Source: an uncultured Pelagibacteraceae bacterium (GTDB taxonomy: Bacteria; Pseudomonadota; Alphaproteobacteria; Pelagibacterales; Pelagibacteraceae). Taken from it: a stretch of DNA of 64,000 bases. The notes under the pieces are model-generated. The model was given only the letters and a program-made list of their open reading frames with translations, made no database searches and was not told the DNA's origin. Where the stretch lies: positions 1-64,000 of the forward strand of contig CACDII010000001.1 in the NCBI GenBank assembly GCA_902552985.1. The letters are read 5' to 3'. Numbering within the stretch: the first letter of the stretch is position 1; each line of letters begins with the position of its first letter. Both the position numbers and the translations under genes were made by a program. Positions 44,430-54,375 of the stretch are shown piece by piece.

Positions 44430-45904
44430 GCAAAAAAAATTCAGAATATTTAATTAATCGGAAAAATAATCAATACGAAGTTGTAATTGGTTTAGAAGTT
44501 CATGCCCAAGTATTATCTGAATCAAAACTGTTTTCTTCTTCAGCTACTAAATTTGGAGCTGAACCAAATACACAAGTAAGTTTAGTCGATGCAGCATTTC
44601 CAGGAATGTTACCTGTAATAAATGAATTTTGCGTTAAACAAGCTATTAAAACAGGTATTGGTCTTAATGCGAAAATTAATAAACGTTCTGTATTTGATAG
44701 AAAAAATTATTTTTATGCAGATTTACCTCAAGGATATCAGATTTCACAGTTTAAAGACCCTATAGTAGGCGAAGGCAAAGTAATTTTAGACATGCCTGAC
44801 GGACAAAAAGAAGTGGGTATAGAAAGATTACATTTAGAACAAGACGCAGGAAAAAGTATTCACGATATAGATCCACAAAACACTTTTGTAGATTTAAATA
44901 GATCAGGTGTAGCTTTAATGGAAATTGTAAGCAAACCAGATCTTAGATCTCCGGATGAAGTTAGTTCATACATTAAGAAATTAAGATCAATTATGCGATA
45001 TCTAGGCACTTGTGATGGAAATATGCAAGAGGGATCATTAAGAGCAGATGTCAATGTTTCTGTAAGAGCAAAAGGTTCAAAAAAATTTGGAACAAGATGT
45101 GAAATTAAAAATGTAAATTCTATCAAGTTTATGCAAATGGCTATTGAATATGAAGCAAATAGACAGGTAGATTTAATTGAAGAAGGTAAATCAATCGATC
45201 AAGAGACAAGATTATTTGATACTAAAAGAAATGAAACAAGGTCAATGAGATCAAAAGAAGATGCACATGATTATAGGTATTTTCCCGACCCTGATTTATT
45301 ACCTTTGGAGGTTTCTGATAAATTCATAAGTGAACTTAAAAAAAATATTCCAGAGTTACCTGATGAGAAAAAGAAAAGATTTATTGATGAATTTAAGCTC
45401 TCACCGTATGAGGCAACTATTTTAGTTTCAGATATTGATACTGCAAAGTATTTTGAAGAAGTTGTAGCTAAGATGGGCAAGAACAAAGATATTAAGTTAG
45501 CGGTTAATTGGATTACAGGTGAACTATTTGCTATTTTAAATAATAAAAACCTAGAAATTTCTCAAAGCCCAGTAAGTTCAAAAAATTTAGCTATACTAGT
45601 TAACTTAATAAAGAATGGAACAATTTCAGGAAAAATAGCAAAGACTGTGTTTGAATTGATGCTGGATGGAGACAAAGATCCTCAGAAAATTGTTGAGGAA
45701 AAAGGATTAAAACAACAAAGTGATCCTAAAGCTATAGAGGCTTTAATCGATAAAATAATTAACGATAATAGAGAAAAAGCAATTGAATATAAGCAAGGTA
45801 AGGAAAAATTATTTGGTTTCTTCGTTGGTCAAGCAATGAAAGCTTCTGGTGGTAAAGCCAATCCTCAACTTATAAATGAGATATTAAAGAAAAAACTTCA
45901 ATAG
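44426..45904 (+). CDS. gatB: Asp/Glu-tRNA amidotransferase subunit B (GTG start)
   Basis: [50 protein letters not shown]. Confidence 0.98.
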   Translation: MSKKNSEYLINRKNNQYEVVIGLEVHAQVLSESKLFSSSATKFGAEPNTQVSLVDAAFPGMLPVINEFCVKQAIKTGIGLNAKINKRSVFDRKNYFYADLPQGYQISQFKDPIVGEGKVILDMPDGQKEVGIERLHLEQDAGKSIHDIDPQNTFVDLNRSGVALMEIVSKPDLRSPDEVSSYIKKLRSIMRYLGTCDGNMQEGSLRADVNVSVRAKGSKKFGTRCEIKNVNSIKFMQMAIEYEANRQVDLIEEGKSIDQETRLFDTKRNETRSMRSKEDAHDYRYFPDPDLLPLEVSDKFISELKKNIPELPDEKKKRFIDEFKLSPYEATILVSDIDTAKYFEEVVAKMGKNKDIKLAVNWITGELFAILNNKNLEISQSPVSSKNLAILVNLIKNGTISGKIAKTVFELMLDGDKDPQKIVEEKGLKQQSDPKAIEALIDKIINDNREKAIEYKQGKEKLFGFFVGQAMKASGGKANPQLINEILKKKLQ

Positions 45905-45905
45905 A

Positions 45906-46556
45906 ATGGGTGCAAACCTAGAAATTACCGAAAAGTTACAAAATTATATTAATGAATTTGGATTAAATTTACATCCTGTTCAACGTGAGATAATTGATTA
46001 TAATAAAACCCTAGGTGACATTAAAAGGATGCAGATTGATCCTACTCAATGTCATTTTCTTCATTTAATTATAAAAGTATCAAATATTAAAAATGTTCTT
46101 GAAATCGGGACTTTTACAGGTCTTAGTGCGCTCTCAATTTCATTTGCTTTACCTAATGATGGGAAGCTAATTGCTCTTGATAAAAATGAAGAGACAAACA
46201 AAATAGCATTAGATTTTTTCAAAAAAGCTAAACAAGATCATAAAATTCAAACAATAATAAAGCCTGCTCTTGAAAGTCTAAAAGAATTGAAAAATAAAAA
46301 ATTTGATTTGGTTTTCATTGATGCTGATAAAATGAACTATAAGAAATATTATGAAAAATCTTTGGAACTATTAAATAAAGGTGGGTTAATCATTATTGAT
46401 AATGTTTTATGGCATGGAGAAATTGCTGATGAAAAAATTAATGATAAATTTACTATAAACATTAGGGAATTTAATAAGTTTGTATCTGAAGATAAAAGAG
46501 TAGAGCAAATTATTATTCCATTAGGCGATGGAATGACTGTTTGTAGGGTTTTATAA
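45906..46556 (+). CDS. SAM-dependent O-methyltransferase, family 3 / CCoAOMT-like
   Basis: NVLEIGTFTGLSALSISFALPNDGKLIALDKNEE; FDLVFIDADKMNYKKYYE; GGLIIIDNVLWHGEI. Confidence 0.9.
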   Translation: MGANLEITEKLQNYINEFGLNLHPVQREIIDYNKTLGDIKRMQIDPTQCHFLHLIIKVSNIKNVLEIGTFTGLSALSISFALPNDGKLIALDKNEETNKIALDFFKKAKQDHKIQTIIKPALESLKELKNKKFDLVFIDADKMNYKKYYEKSLELLNKGGLIIIDNVLWHGEIADEKINDKFTINIREFNKFVSEDKRVEQIIIPLGDGMTVCRVL

Positions 46557-47461
46557 TGTTTAAAGTTTTTGGTTTTTATAAATTCATAAAGATTAAATCT
46601 TTAAAAAAAAACAAAAATTTTTTACAAAAGTTTCTTACTTCAAATAATATAAGAGGAACTATAATCATTGCTAAAGAAGGATTAAATGGAACTGTTTCCG
46701 GTAGCGTTAAAGATATTGATAAAACTACCAAAAAATTGAAATTTTTATTTTCATTTAAACAGTTTGATAGTAGCAATGAATCAAAATCAAAATTTCAACC
46801 ATTCCATAGATTTAAAATAAAGATTAAAAAAGAAATTGTGCCAATGAATTTAACTATTAAATCTAAAGAAAGAAACATTAAAACTCATCTAGAACCAAAA
46901 GAGTGGAACAAACTGATTAAAAATAAAAGTACGTATATAATTGATGCTAGAAAACCTTTTGAATATAAAGTTGGAACTTTTAAAAAATCAGTAAATCCAG
47001 ATGTAACAAACTTTAGAGACTTTCCTAAATATTTAAATAAACTTAAGAAAAATAGAACAGTTGCAATGTTTTGCACTGGTGGAATACGTTGTGAAAAAAC
47101 TTCTGTATACTTAAAAAATAAAGGATTCAAAAATATCTATCAACTTAATGGGGGAATCTTAAATTATCTCAAAAAAATTAAGAAAAAAGAAAGCTTATGG
47201 AAAGGAGAATGTTTTGTTTTTGATAACAGAATTAGCCTTAAGCATGGATTAAAGTTAGGTTCATATTCTATGTGCAGTGGGTGCAGAATGCCTATATCTT
47301 CAAAAGATAAAAGATCAAATAAGTACGAAGAGGGAGTTTCATGTCCAAATTGTCACGATACTCTAACATCTTCACAAAAAGAAAGATTTAGAATGCGTCA
47401 AAAACAAATAAATGTTGCAAAAAGATACGGAAAAAAGCACATATTCCAAAAAGAATTTTAA
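46556..47461 (+). CDS. trhO: Rhodanese-family tRNA uridine hydroxylase TrhO-like
   Basis: IIIAKEGLNGTVSGS; IIDARKPFEYKVGTFKKSVNPDVTNFRDFP; MFCTGGIRCEKTSVYLKNKGF. Confidence 0.9.
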   Translation: MFKVFGFYKFIKIKSLKKNKNFLQKFLTSNNIRGTIIIAKEGLNGTVSGSVKDIDKTTKKLKFLFSFKQFDSSNESKSKFQPFHRFKIKIKKEIVPMNLTIKSKERNIKTHLEPKEWNKLIKNKSTYIIDARKPFEYKVGTFKKSVNPDVTNFRDFPKYLNKLKKNRTVAMFCTGGIRCEKTSVYLKNKGFKNIYQLNGGILNYLKKIKKKESLWKGECFVFDNRISLKHGLKLGSYSMCSGCRMPISSKDKRSNKYEEGVSCPNCHDTLTSSQKERFRMRQKQINVAKRYGKKHIFQKEF

Positions 47462-47463
47462 AA

Positions 47464-48819
47464 ATGAATTTATTAAAAGATCCAATATCACTATTGTTAA
47501 AAAAAATTGCTTTACCAGCTAGCGTAGCAACTTTGTTTCAAACATTATTTAATATTGTTGATACATTTTATGCAGGAAAAATATCATCCGAGGCATTGTC
47601 AGCATTAGCTAAATCTTTTCCAATATATTTTATTTTAGTAGCCGCATCTGTAGGAGTAACAGTCGGAGGAACTTCGTTAATAGCAAATAGTATAGGAGAA
47701 AAAAATAAAGAAAATATATTAAAATATTTTGGACAAACAATTGTTTACGGTGTCCTTTTATCTATCTTAGTAACCTTTATAGGTTTATTTTTTGCATCAG
47801 ACATCTTTTTATTAATGGGCTCAACAAATGAAGTTGTTAATTTAGGTCTAAAGTATACAAATGTAATATTTTCTGGATCTTTAATTTTTATTTCAGTTGT
47901 GGCACTGAATTCTTTGTTACATGCAGAAGGTGATACAAAAACTTTTAGAAATGTTCTTATATTAAGTTTTTTCTTAAATATTGTCTTAAATCCATTGTTT
48001 ATTTTTGGTTTTGGTCCAATACCTTCAATGGGAATGACTGGTATCGGTATAGCTACTATAATATGTCAAATCATAGCTTTTTTATTACTTTTAAAAAAAA
48101 TAATAAATTCAAAGTTAATTAAAAAAATTACCTTTAAATATTTTTTGCCAAATATTTTATTTTTAAAAAGAATTTTTTTTCAATCAGCACCTATATCTGC
48201 TGCTTTATTTATGATTTCAGTCGGTAATTTCATAATTTTAGCGTATACATCAAAATTTGGAGAACCTGCGGTAGCTGGTTATGGATCTGCAACTCGTTTC
48301 GAGCAAATATTATTACTTCCTGTTTTGGGATTGAATACAGCAATAATCTCAATAGTTGGTCAGAATTTCGGAGCTAATCAATATTTTAGAGTTAAAGAAT
48401 CATATTATCAGGCAATTATTTACGGCACAATTATTATGATAATTGCTGGTTTAATAATATTTTTAACCGCGGATAAAATTGTTGGTATTTTTACTAATGA
48501 TGTAGTTGTAATAAGTTATGGAACGTCCTACTTAAAAATTTCAGCTTTAATTTTTCCAGCATATCCAATTTATTTTATAAGCAATGGTTTTTTTATGGCG
48601 CTTAAAAAAGCCTCTTTTGCTATGAACTTAAATATTATTAGAAATGTTTTTCTACCTATACCAACAATATTCTTTGCTGATTTTATCGGTGGAAGTTATA
48701 AAAATTTTTTTTGGAGTTATTGTTTATTTAACTGGATTTTTGTTATTTTATTAATAACCTTTGTAAGTTTTTATATTAAAAAAAATTTATATTCGAGCAG
48801 CAGTATCATTCATCCATAA
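47464..48819 (+). CDS. MATE family efflux transporter
   Basis: 451 aa polytopic; ALPASVATLFQTLFNIVDTFYAGKISSEALSALAKSFP; LGLNTAIISIVGQNFGANQ. Confidence 0.92.
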   Translation: MNLLKDPISLLLKKIALPASVATLFQTLFNIVDTFYAGKISSEALSALAKSFPIYFILVAASVGVTVGGTSLIANSIGEKNKENILKYFGQTIVYGVLLSILVTFIGLFFASDIFLLMGSTNEVVNLGLKYTNVIFSGSLIFISVVALNSLLHAEGDTKTFRNVLILSFFLNIVLNPLFIFGFGPIPSMGMTGIGIATIICQIIAFLLLLKKIINSKLIKKITFKYFLPNILFLKRIFFQSAPISAALFMISVGNFIILAYTSKFGEPAVAGYGSATRFEQILLLPVLGLNTAIISIVGQNFGANQYFRVKESYYQAIIYGTIIMIIAGLIIFLTADKIVGIFTNDVVVISYGTSYLKISALIFPAYPIYFISNGFFMALKKASFAMNLNIIRNVFLPIPTIFFADFIGGSYKNFFWSYCLFNWIFVILLITFVSFYIKKNLYSSSSIIHP

Positions 48820-49365
48820 AAATAAATGTTCCGAGAAAGACCTTCTTACAAATATATTTAAATCATTTATATCTTTGTTATGAATTATAACATCTATGTG
48901 ATTAAGCAATGTTTGAGTTACAGCTCCTTTTGTGTTTTTAAACTTATTAAAATTAAATGGACATCCAGCTGTTAACAGTTCAAAAATGTTTTTGCCTTTT
49001 AAATTAATCATTACCCAATGATCAGATACATTAGTTATAGAACCTAATTTAGCTAATGAAATTTCATTATAAAGTTTCTCTTCCAAAACATCGTTATTTA
49101 AATAAGCATGAAGGTTTACTGGGTCAATTTTGTCATTAGAGTAAAGTAGCCACTCATCAGGGCTTAACCAAAGAATGTTTAAATTTTCATTTCCAGAAGA
49201 TATATTTGGATCTGTTGGAGGTATAATAGATAAAATTTTTCCAATTTTTGTTATAAATTCTCTATTTTTACCTCTTAAATTAATTTTAAGCACTGGATCA
49301 ACTGTCGAAAAATTTATTTCAGAATAATCCTTAGTTACATTGATAGGTAAATTGTAATTAAGCAT
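48787..49365 (-). CDS. soxG: Sarcosine oxidase gamma subunit
   Basis: 192 aa downstream of soxA; LWLSPDEWLLYS, VNLKGKNIFELLTAGCPFN-type region. Confidence 0.88.
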   Translation of the reverse strand: MLNYNLPINVTKDYSEINFSTVDPVLKINLRGKNREFITKIGKILSIIPPTDPNISSGNENLNILWLSPDEWLLYSNDKIDPVNLHAYLNNDVLEEKLYNEISLAKLGSITNVSDHWVMINLKGKNIFELLTAGCPFNFNKFKNTKGAVTQTLLNHIDVIIHNKDINDLNIFVRRSFSEHLFLWMNDTAARI

Positions 49366-52363
49366 TTAATCTCCTGTTTTCTTTATCTAAAAAAATTGTA
49401 TCTGTTATTGTAACGTTAATGTTTTTATTTTTCATTGGCACTAACATTTTTTTGCCTTTTAATTTTTTACCATTTTTAACTACTGCTAAGGCGATAGATT
49501 TATTTAAATTTGGACTAAAGTAGCTCGAAGTAACGTGACCAAGCATTTCAACAGGTTTTTTGTTAATATCTGCTACAATTTGAGCTCCTTCTTCAAGAAC
49601 TTCCTTTGGATCATCAGTTAGCAATCCTACTAATTGCTTTCTATCTTCTCTAATAGTATCGCTTCTGTACAAAGATCTTTTGCCAATAAAGTCATATTTT
49701 TTTTTACTAATTATCCAGTCCATCTGTAAATCTACTGGTGTCATTGTCCCATCTGTATCTTGTCCAGTTATAATAAACCCTTTTTCTGCTCTCAGTAAGT
49801 GCATGGTTTCTGTACCATATGGTGTTATGCCAAACTCCTTACCAGCTTCAAAACATTTTTCCCACACGGATTTTCCATAACTCGATTGGACATTGATTTC
49901 ATAACTTAGTTCTCCAGTAAAACTAATTCGCATAACTCTACACTTAATGTTATTAATTAAAGCATTTTTAAAAGACATATGTTTAAATTTATCATCTGAT
50001 AAATCTAAATTTGGAATAACTTTTGAAACAATTTTTTTTGAATTTGGTCCGCATACACTAACTGTTGCATAATGATCTGTAACTGAAGTTAAATATACGT
50101 CTAATTCTGGCCATTCTGTTTGTAAATAGTCTTCTAATTTAGAAAGAACATTAGCTGCACCACCAGTTGTGGTAGTCATTATGTAATGATTTTCACCCAG
50201 TCTAGTAGTAACACCATCATCGTAAACCATTCCATCTTCATTTAGCATAAGACCATATCTACATTTACCTATTTCTAATTTTGACCAAGCATTTGTATAT
50301 ACTCGATTCAAAAATTCTGAAGCGTCAGTCCCTTGAATATCTATTTTTCCTAAAGTAGAAGCATCTAATATCCCAACACTATCTCTAGCGGCTTTACTTT
50401 CCCTTTGTACCGCTTCATGCATATTTTCATTGCCTTTTGGGTAGTACCAGGCTCTTTTCCATTGTCCTACATTTTCAAATTTAGCTTTATTTTCAACATG
50501 CCACTCATGTATAGGAGTTCTTCTTTTAATATCAAAAAATTCTCCAACATTTCTTCCAACGATAGCTCCAAATGTTAATGGAGTATATGGTGGTCTAAAG
50601 GTAGTTGTTCCCAATTCACCCATTTTAACACCTGCAGTTTCAGCTATAATTCCAAGAGCATGCATGTTAGATAATTTTCCTTGATCAGTAGCCATACCAG
50701 TTGTTGTATATCTTTTTACATGTTCAATTGATTTAAAACCTTCCCTTAATGCTAATTTTATATCTTTAGCAGTAGAATCATTTTGAAAATCTAAAAATGG
50801 TTTAGTTTTTCCTAGAGGTTTATCGGATGGAAGTAACCATATATTTTTTTTGTTAATTTCTTTTGAGGAAATAATTTTTAAATTTTCATAATCATTATTG
50901 TTTACATTTAAAAATTTATTTGTTGAATTAACTGAATTATTTATTACATCATCAAGCTCGAAATCACCATTACATGATCCAATGCTTAATTGATCTAAAT
51001 CTGATTTATCTGGAATAAAAATATTATCCTTATCTCTAAATTTGAGTTTACCACCAGACTGTGTAAACAAATGTACTCTTGGTGTCCAACCTCCTGAAAT
51101 CCCTAAACAGTCACACTTTTCATTTATTTTTTTTCCAATGACACTAGTTCCATCGTCAGATAACTTTATAATTTCAATGGAATTAATTTTTTTGTAACCA
51201 TTTGTATTAACAACAGTAGATTTCCAATGAATTTTTATACCTAATTTTTCAGCTTGTTTTACTATTAAGGAATTAGTTTTGTCTCTAATATCAACAACTG
51301 AATTTACATTTACACCACTTTTACTTAAAGAGATGGCAGTTTCATAAGCCGAGTCATTATTTGTAAACAAAGATATTTTTTGTCCACATTTAACTCCATA
51401 AAAATCAATATACTTTTTGATAGAAGATGAAAGAATAATACCTGGTCTATCATTATTGTTAAAAATCAAAGGTCTTTCCATTGCACCTGTAGCTATAATT
51501 ACTTTTTTTGCTCTTATTTTCCAAAGTCTTTGACGGATTTTACCTTTTTTTTGATCTATATCTAAGTGATCAGTCAAATTTTCTCTAGCTAAAAGATAAT
51601 TATAACTATGATAAGCGGCTAATGATGTTCTCGTTTTTATCTTCAAATTTTTAAGTGAACTTAAAGATTGAATTTCTTTCATTAACCACTCATTTGAATA
51701 AGAATTATTTATTTTAAAACATTCATTTTGCTGAAAAAGAGTAGTTCCACCCAAAGTATTTTTATCTTCAATTAATACTGTATCTAAATTATTCTTTGCT
51801 GCTGTTTTTGCAGCCATTATTCCAGATATACCTCCACCAATAACCAAAACATCGCAGTGTAAATATTTATGATCATAAATATCTCCATCAGGTTTTGTAG
51901 GAGATTTACCTAGACCTGCAGATTTTCTTATAAAGTATTCATATACTTTCCAAAAATTACCAGGCCACATGAATGTTTTATAATAGAAAGCTGCCGGTAG
52001 AATAGGGGAGAAAAAATTGTTTACCGCACCGATGTCAAAATTAACACTTGGCCAACAGTTTTGACTTGAGGCCTCTAAACCTTCATATAATTCTATTTCA
52101 GTAGCTCTTGTATTTGGCTCTGTCATTGAAGGATCGTTTCCAACTTGCACGATTGCATTGGGTTCTTCGGAACCACAAGTCATTATTCCTCTTGGACGGT
52201 GATATTTGAAACTTCGTCCTACAAGATGGATATTGTTTGCTAGTAAAGCTGAAGCTAATGTATCACCTTTAAAGCCATAAAGTTTTTTACCGTCAAACTT
52301 AAAAGATATTCTAGAAGTTTGATCGATAAACTTATTATTTGTTATTCTTAATTTTTCACTCAT
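49358..52363 (-). CDS. soxA: Sarcosine oxidase alpha subunit
   Basis: 1001 aa; FKYHRPRGIMTCGSEEPNAIVQVG, DVLVIGGGISGIMAAKTAAKNNLDTVLIED, C-terminal GcvT-like region. Confidence 0.95.
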   Translation of the reverse strand: MSEKLRITNNKFIDQTSRISFKFDGKKLYGFKGDTLASALLANNIHLVGRSFKYHRPRGIMTCGSEEPNAIVQVGNDPSMTEPNTRATEIELYEGLEASSQNCWPSVNFDIGAVNNFFSPILPAAFYYKTFMWPGNFWKVYEYFIRKSAGLGKSPTKPDGDIYDHKYLHCDVLVIGGGISGIMAAKTAAKNNLDTVLIEDKNTLGGTTLFQQNECFKINNSYSNEWLMKEIQSLSSLKNLKIKTRTSLAAYHSYNYLLARENLTDHLDIDQKKGKIRQRLWKIRAKKVIIATGAMERPLIFNNNDRPGIILSSSIKKYIDFYGVKCGQKISLFTNNDSAYETAISLSKSGVNVNSVVDIRDKTNSLIVKQAEKLGIKIHWKSTVVNTNGYKKINSIEIIKLSDDGTSVIGKKINEKCDCLGISGGWTPRVHLFTQSGGKLKFRDKDNIFIPDKSDLDQLSIGSCNGDFELDDVINNSVNSTNKFLNVNNNDYENLKIISSKEINKKNIWLLPSDKPLGKTKPFLDFQNDSTAKDIKLALREGFKSIEHVKRYTTTGMATDQGKLSNMHALGIIAETAGVKMGELGTTTFRPPYTPLTFGAIVGRNVGEFFDIKRRTPIHEWHVENKAKFENVGQWKRAWYYPKGNENMHEAVQRESKAARDSVGILDASTLGKIDIQGTDASEFLNRVYTNAWSKLEIGKCRYGLMLNEDGMVYDDGVTTRLGENHYIMTTTTGGAANVLSKLEDYLQTEWPELDVYLTSVTDHYATVSVCGPNSKKIVSKVIPNLDLSDDKFKHMSFKNALINNIKCRVMRISFTGELSYEINVQSSYGKSVWEKCFEAGKEFGITPYGTETMHLLRAEKGFIITGQDTDGTMTPVDLQMDWIISKKKYDFIGKRSLYRSDTIREDRKQLVGLLTDDPKEVLEEGAQIVADINKKPVEMLGHVTSSYFSPNLNKSIALAVVKNGKKLKGKKMLVPMKNKNINVTITDTIFLDKENRRLNA

Positions 52364-52364
52364 T

Positions 52365-52640
52365 TTATTTTATTGGAGGTTTTTCACCCATTTTGTAAAC
52401 AGTATGAATTTTATCATTTGATGTATCTCTAACCATATTAAACCACTTTCTACATCCATGAATATGATTCCATCTTTCAAATTGAACCCCTTTAATATTT
52501 TTTCTCATAAATAAAAATTCTGCCCATTGATCATCGCTTAATTCAGTTGGTTGTTTTGGTCTTACAATATGGGCTTCACCACCAGCAGAAAATTCGCTTT
52601 GATCTCTCTCACCACAATAAGGACAATTAATTAAAAACAT
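52365..52640 (-). CDS. soxD: Sarcosine oxidase delta subunit
   Basis: 91 aa; FLINCPYCGERDQSEFSAGGEAHIVRP...RKWFNMVRDT. Confidence 0.95.
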   Translation of the reverse strand: MFLINCPYCGERDQSEFSAGGEAHIVRPKQPTELSDDQWAEFLFMRKNIKGVQFERWNHIHGCRKWFNMVRDTSNDKIHTVYKMGEKPPIK

Positions 52641-53893
52641 TAGTGTGCTACAGCAGCTGCTCCATGTTCGTCGACTAAATCACCACTCACAAATCTATTT
52701 ATATTAAAATCAGCATTTAATTTATGTGGTTCATCATTAGCAATTGTATGAGCAAACAAATCACCTGATCCTGGAGTTGCTTTAAATCCACCTGTTCCCC
52801 AACCACAATTAAAGTATAAACCTTTAATATGCGTTTTACTAATTATCGGACTTGCATCTGGACAAATATCCACAATACCTCCCCATTGTCTCAACATTTT
52901 CATTCGACTAAAAATAGGATAAAGTTCTAATATAGCTTTTAAAGTTCCTTCAACAACATCGTGACTTCCTCTTTGTGTATAAGAAATATATGCATCTGTA
53001 CCAGCTCCAATCACTAACTCACCTTTGTCAGATTGACTAACGTAAGCATGAACAGCATTTGACATAACAACTGTATCAATAATTGGTTTAACTGGTTCTG
53101 ATACTAAGGCTTGCAATGGTTTACTTTCTAAAGGTAATTTAACATCAACCATTTTAGCAATTACACTCGAATGTCCTGCTGCCACTACTCCAATTTTTTT
53201 TGTTTTTATAAATCCTTTTGTTGTTTCGATACCCTCAACACTGTCACCATTTCTTTTTATACCTTTAACTTCACAATTTTGTATTATATCAACACCCATG
53301 GCATCAGCTCCACGTGCATAACCCCAAGCAACTGCATCATGTCTGGCTGTACCAGCTCTTCTTTGTAAAGTTCCACCCAAAACAGGATATCTTATATTAG
53401 GGGAGGTATTTATAATTGGGCAAAATTTTTTTACTTCCTCGGTGTTTAACCAAACAGCATCAATACCATTTAATCTATTTGCGTGAGTTCTTCTTTTTAA
53501 ATCTCTTATATCTTGCAAGTTATGAGCTAAATTCATAACTCCTCTTTGACTAAACATTACATTATAATTTAGCTCTTGAGATAATCCCTCCCAGATCTTT
53601 AAAGCGTGGTCATATAAACCAGCACTAGCATCCCATAAATAATTTGAACGAATAATAGTTGTATTTCTTCCAGTGTTGCCACCGCCAATCCAACCTTTTT
53701 CAACTACAGCAATATTTTTCATATTGTGCTTTTTTGCCAAATAAAAAGCTGTAGCGAGACCATGTCCTCCACCACCAATTATTATAGCATCATATTCTTT
53801 TTTTGGTTCAGGGTCTCTCCATGCTCTTTGCCAGTTTTCATGATAGCTAAAAGCATTTTTAATAAGAGAAAAAATTGAATATTTATTTTTCAT
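52640..53893 (-). CDS. soxB: Sarcosine oxidase beta subunit
   Basis: 417 aa; [53 protein letters not shown]. Confidence 0.96.
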   Translation of the reverse strand: MKNKYSIFSLIKNAFSYHENWQRAWRDPEPKKEYDAIIIGGGGHGLATAFYLAKKHNMKNIAVVEKGWIGGGNTGRNTTIIRSNYLWDASAGLYDHALKIWEGLSQELNYNVMFSQRGVMNLAHNLQDIRDLKRRTHANRLNGIDAVWLNTEEVKKFCPIINTSPNIRYPVLGGTLQRRAGTARHDAVAWGYARGADAMGVDIIQNCEVKGIKRNGDSVEGIETTKGFIKTKKIGVVAAGHSSVIAKMVDVKLPLESKPLQALVSEPVKPIIDTVVMSNAVHAYVSQSDKGELVIGAGTDAYISYTQRGSHDVVEGTLKAILELYPIFSRMKMLRQWGGIVDICPDASPIISKTHIKGLYFNCGWGTGGFKATPGSGDLFAHTIANDEPHKLNADFNINRFVSGDLVDEHGAAAVAH

Positions 53894-54081
53894 ATCAAAG
53901 AATTAAAACATATATAAATATTTATCAACAATTTAACTTTAAATAAATAAGACAAATAAGGTACATAAGAGTTTAATGAAATTGTCATTTTCGCTAAACA
54001 CATTAATAGATTAGTAAAATCGCTACTGAATCGGAGGATATATCTGGTTTATTAAAACTTTAAAGTGATATAAAAATTAAT

Positions 54082-54375
54082 ATGGATCAAAAAAATAATT
54101 TAAAAATTTTTTTCATCAAATTAGCATCTGTTACTTTTGCTGTTATAATTATTATCAATGTAATATTTAATTTAATATTTGCAGACAAACTAGAGAAATT
54201 GGATCAAATATTATCTTTAGATAAAAGTAAATTTAGATCTGAACTTAGAGAGAAAGTGAGAAATGAGATTAGAGATGGTTTAGCAAAAGATAAAATTTTA
54301 AATGAAGAAGATAAAATATTATTATTTAATTTGTATAAAAAAATTAAATCAGAATTTCAAGAGCTAGAAAATTGA
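54082..54375 (+). CDS. Small single-TM protein with charged helical C-terminus, unknown function
   Basis: 97 aa; TM near N-terminus LASVTFAVIIIINVIFNLIF, then Lys/Glu-rich helix; overlaps next ORF by 4 nt. Confidence 0.65.
   Translation: MDQKNNLKIFFIKLASVTFAVIIIINVIFNLIFADKLEKLDQILSLDKSKFRSELREKVRNEIRDGLAKDKILNEEDKILLFNLYKKIKSEFQELEN

Noticed and set aside
49358-52363. soxA as a novel fusion because of its GcvT-like C-terminal half
   Set aside because: Heterotetrameric sarcosine oxidase alpha subunits normally have this domain layout.
53894-54081. Glycine or SAM riboswitch upstream of soxB
   Set aside because: I could not find the conserved core patterns I remember for these classes; an Infernal search would be needed.
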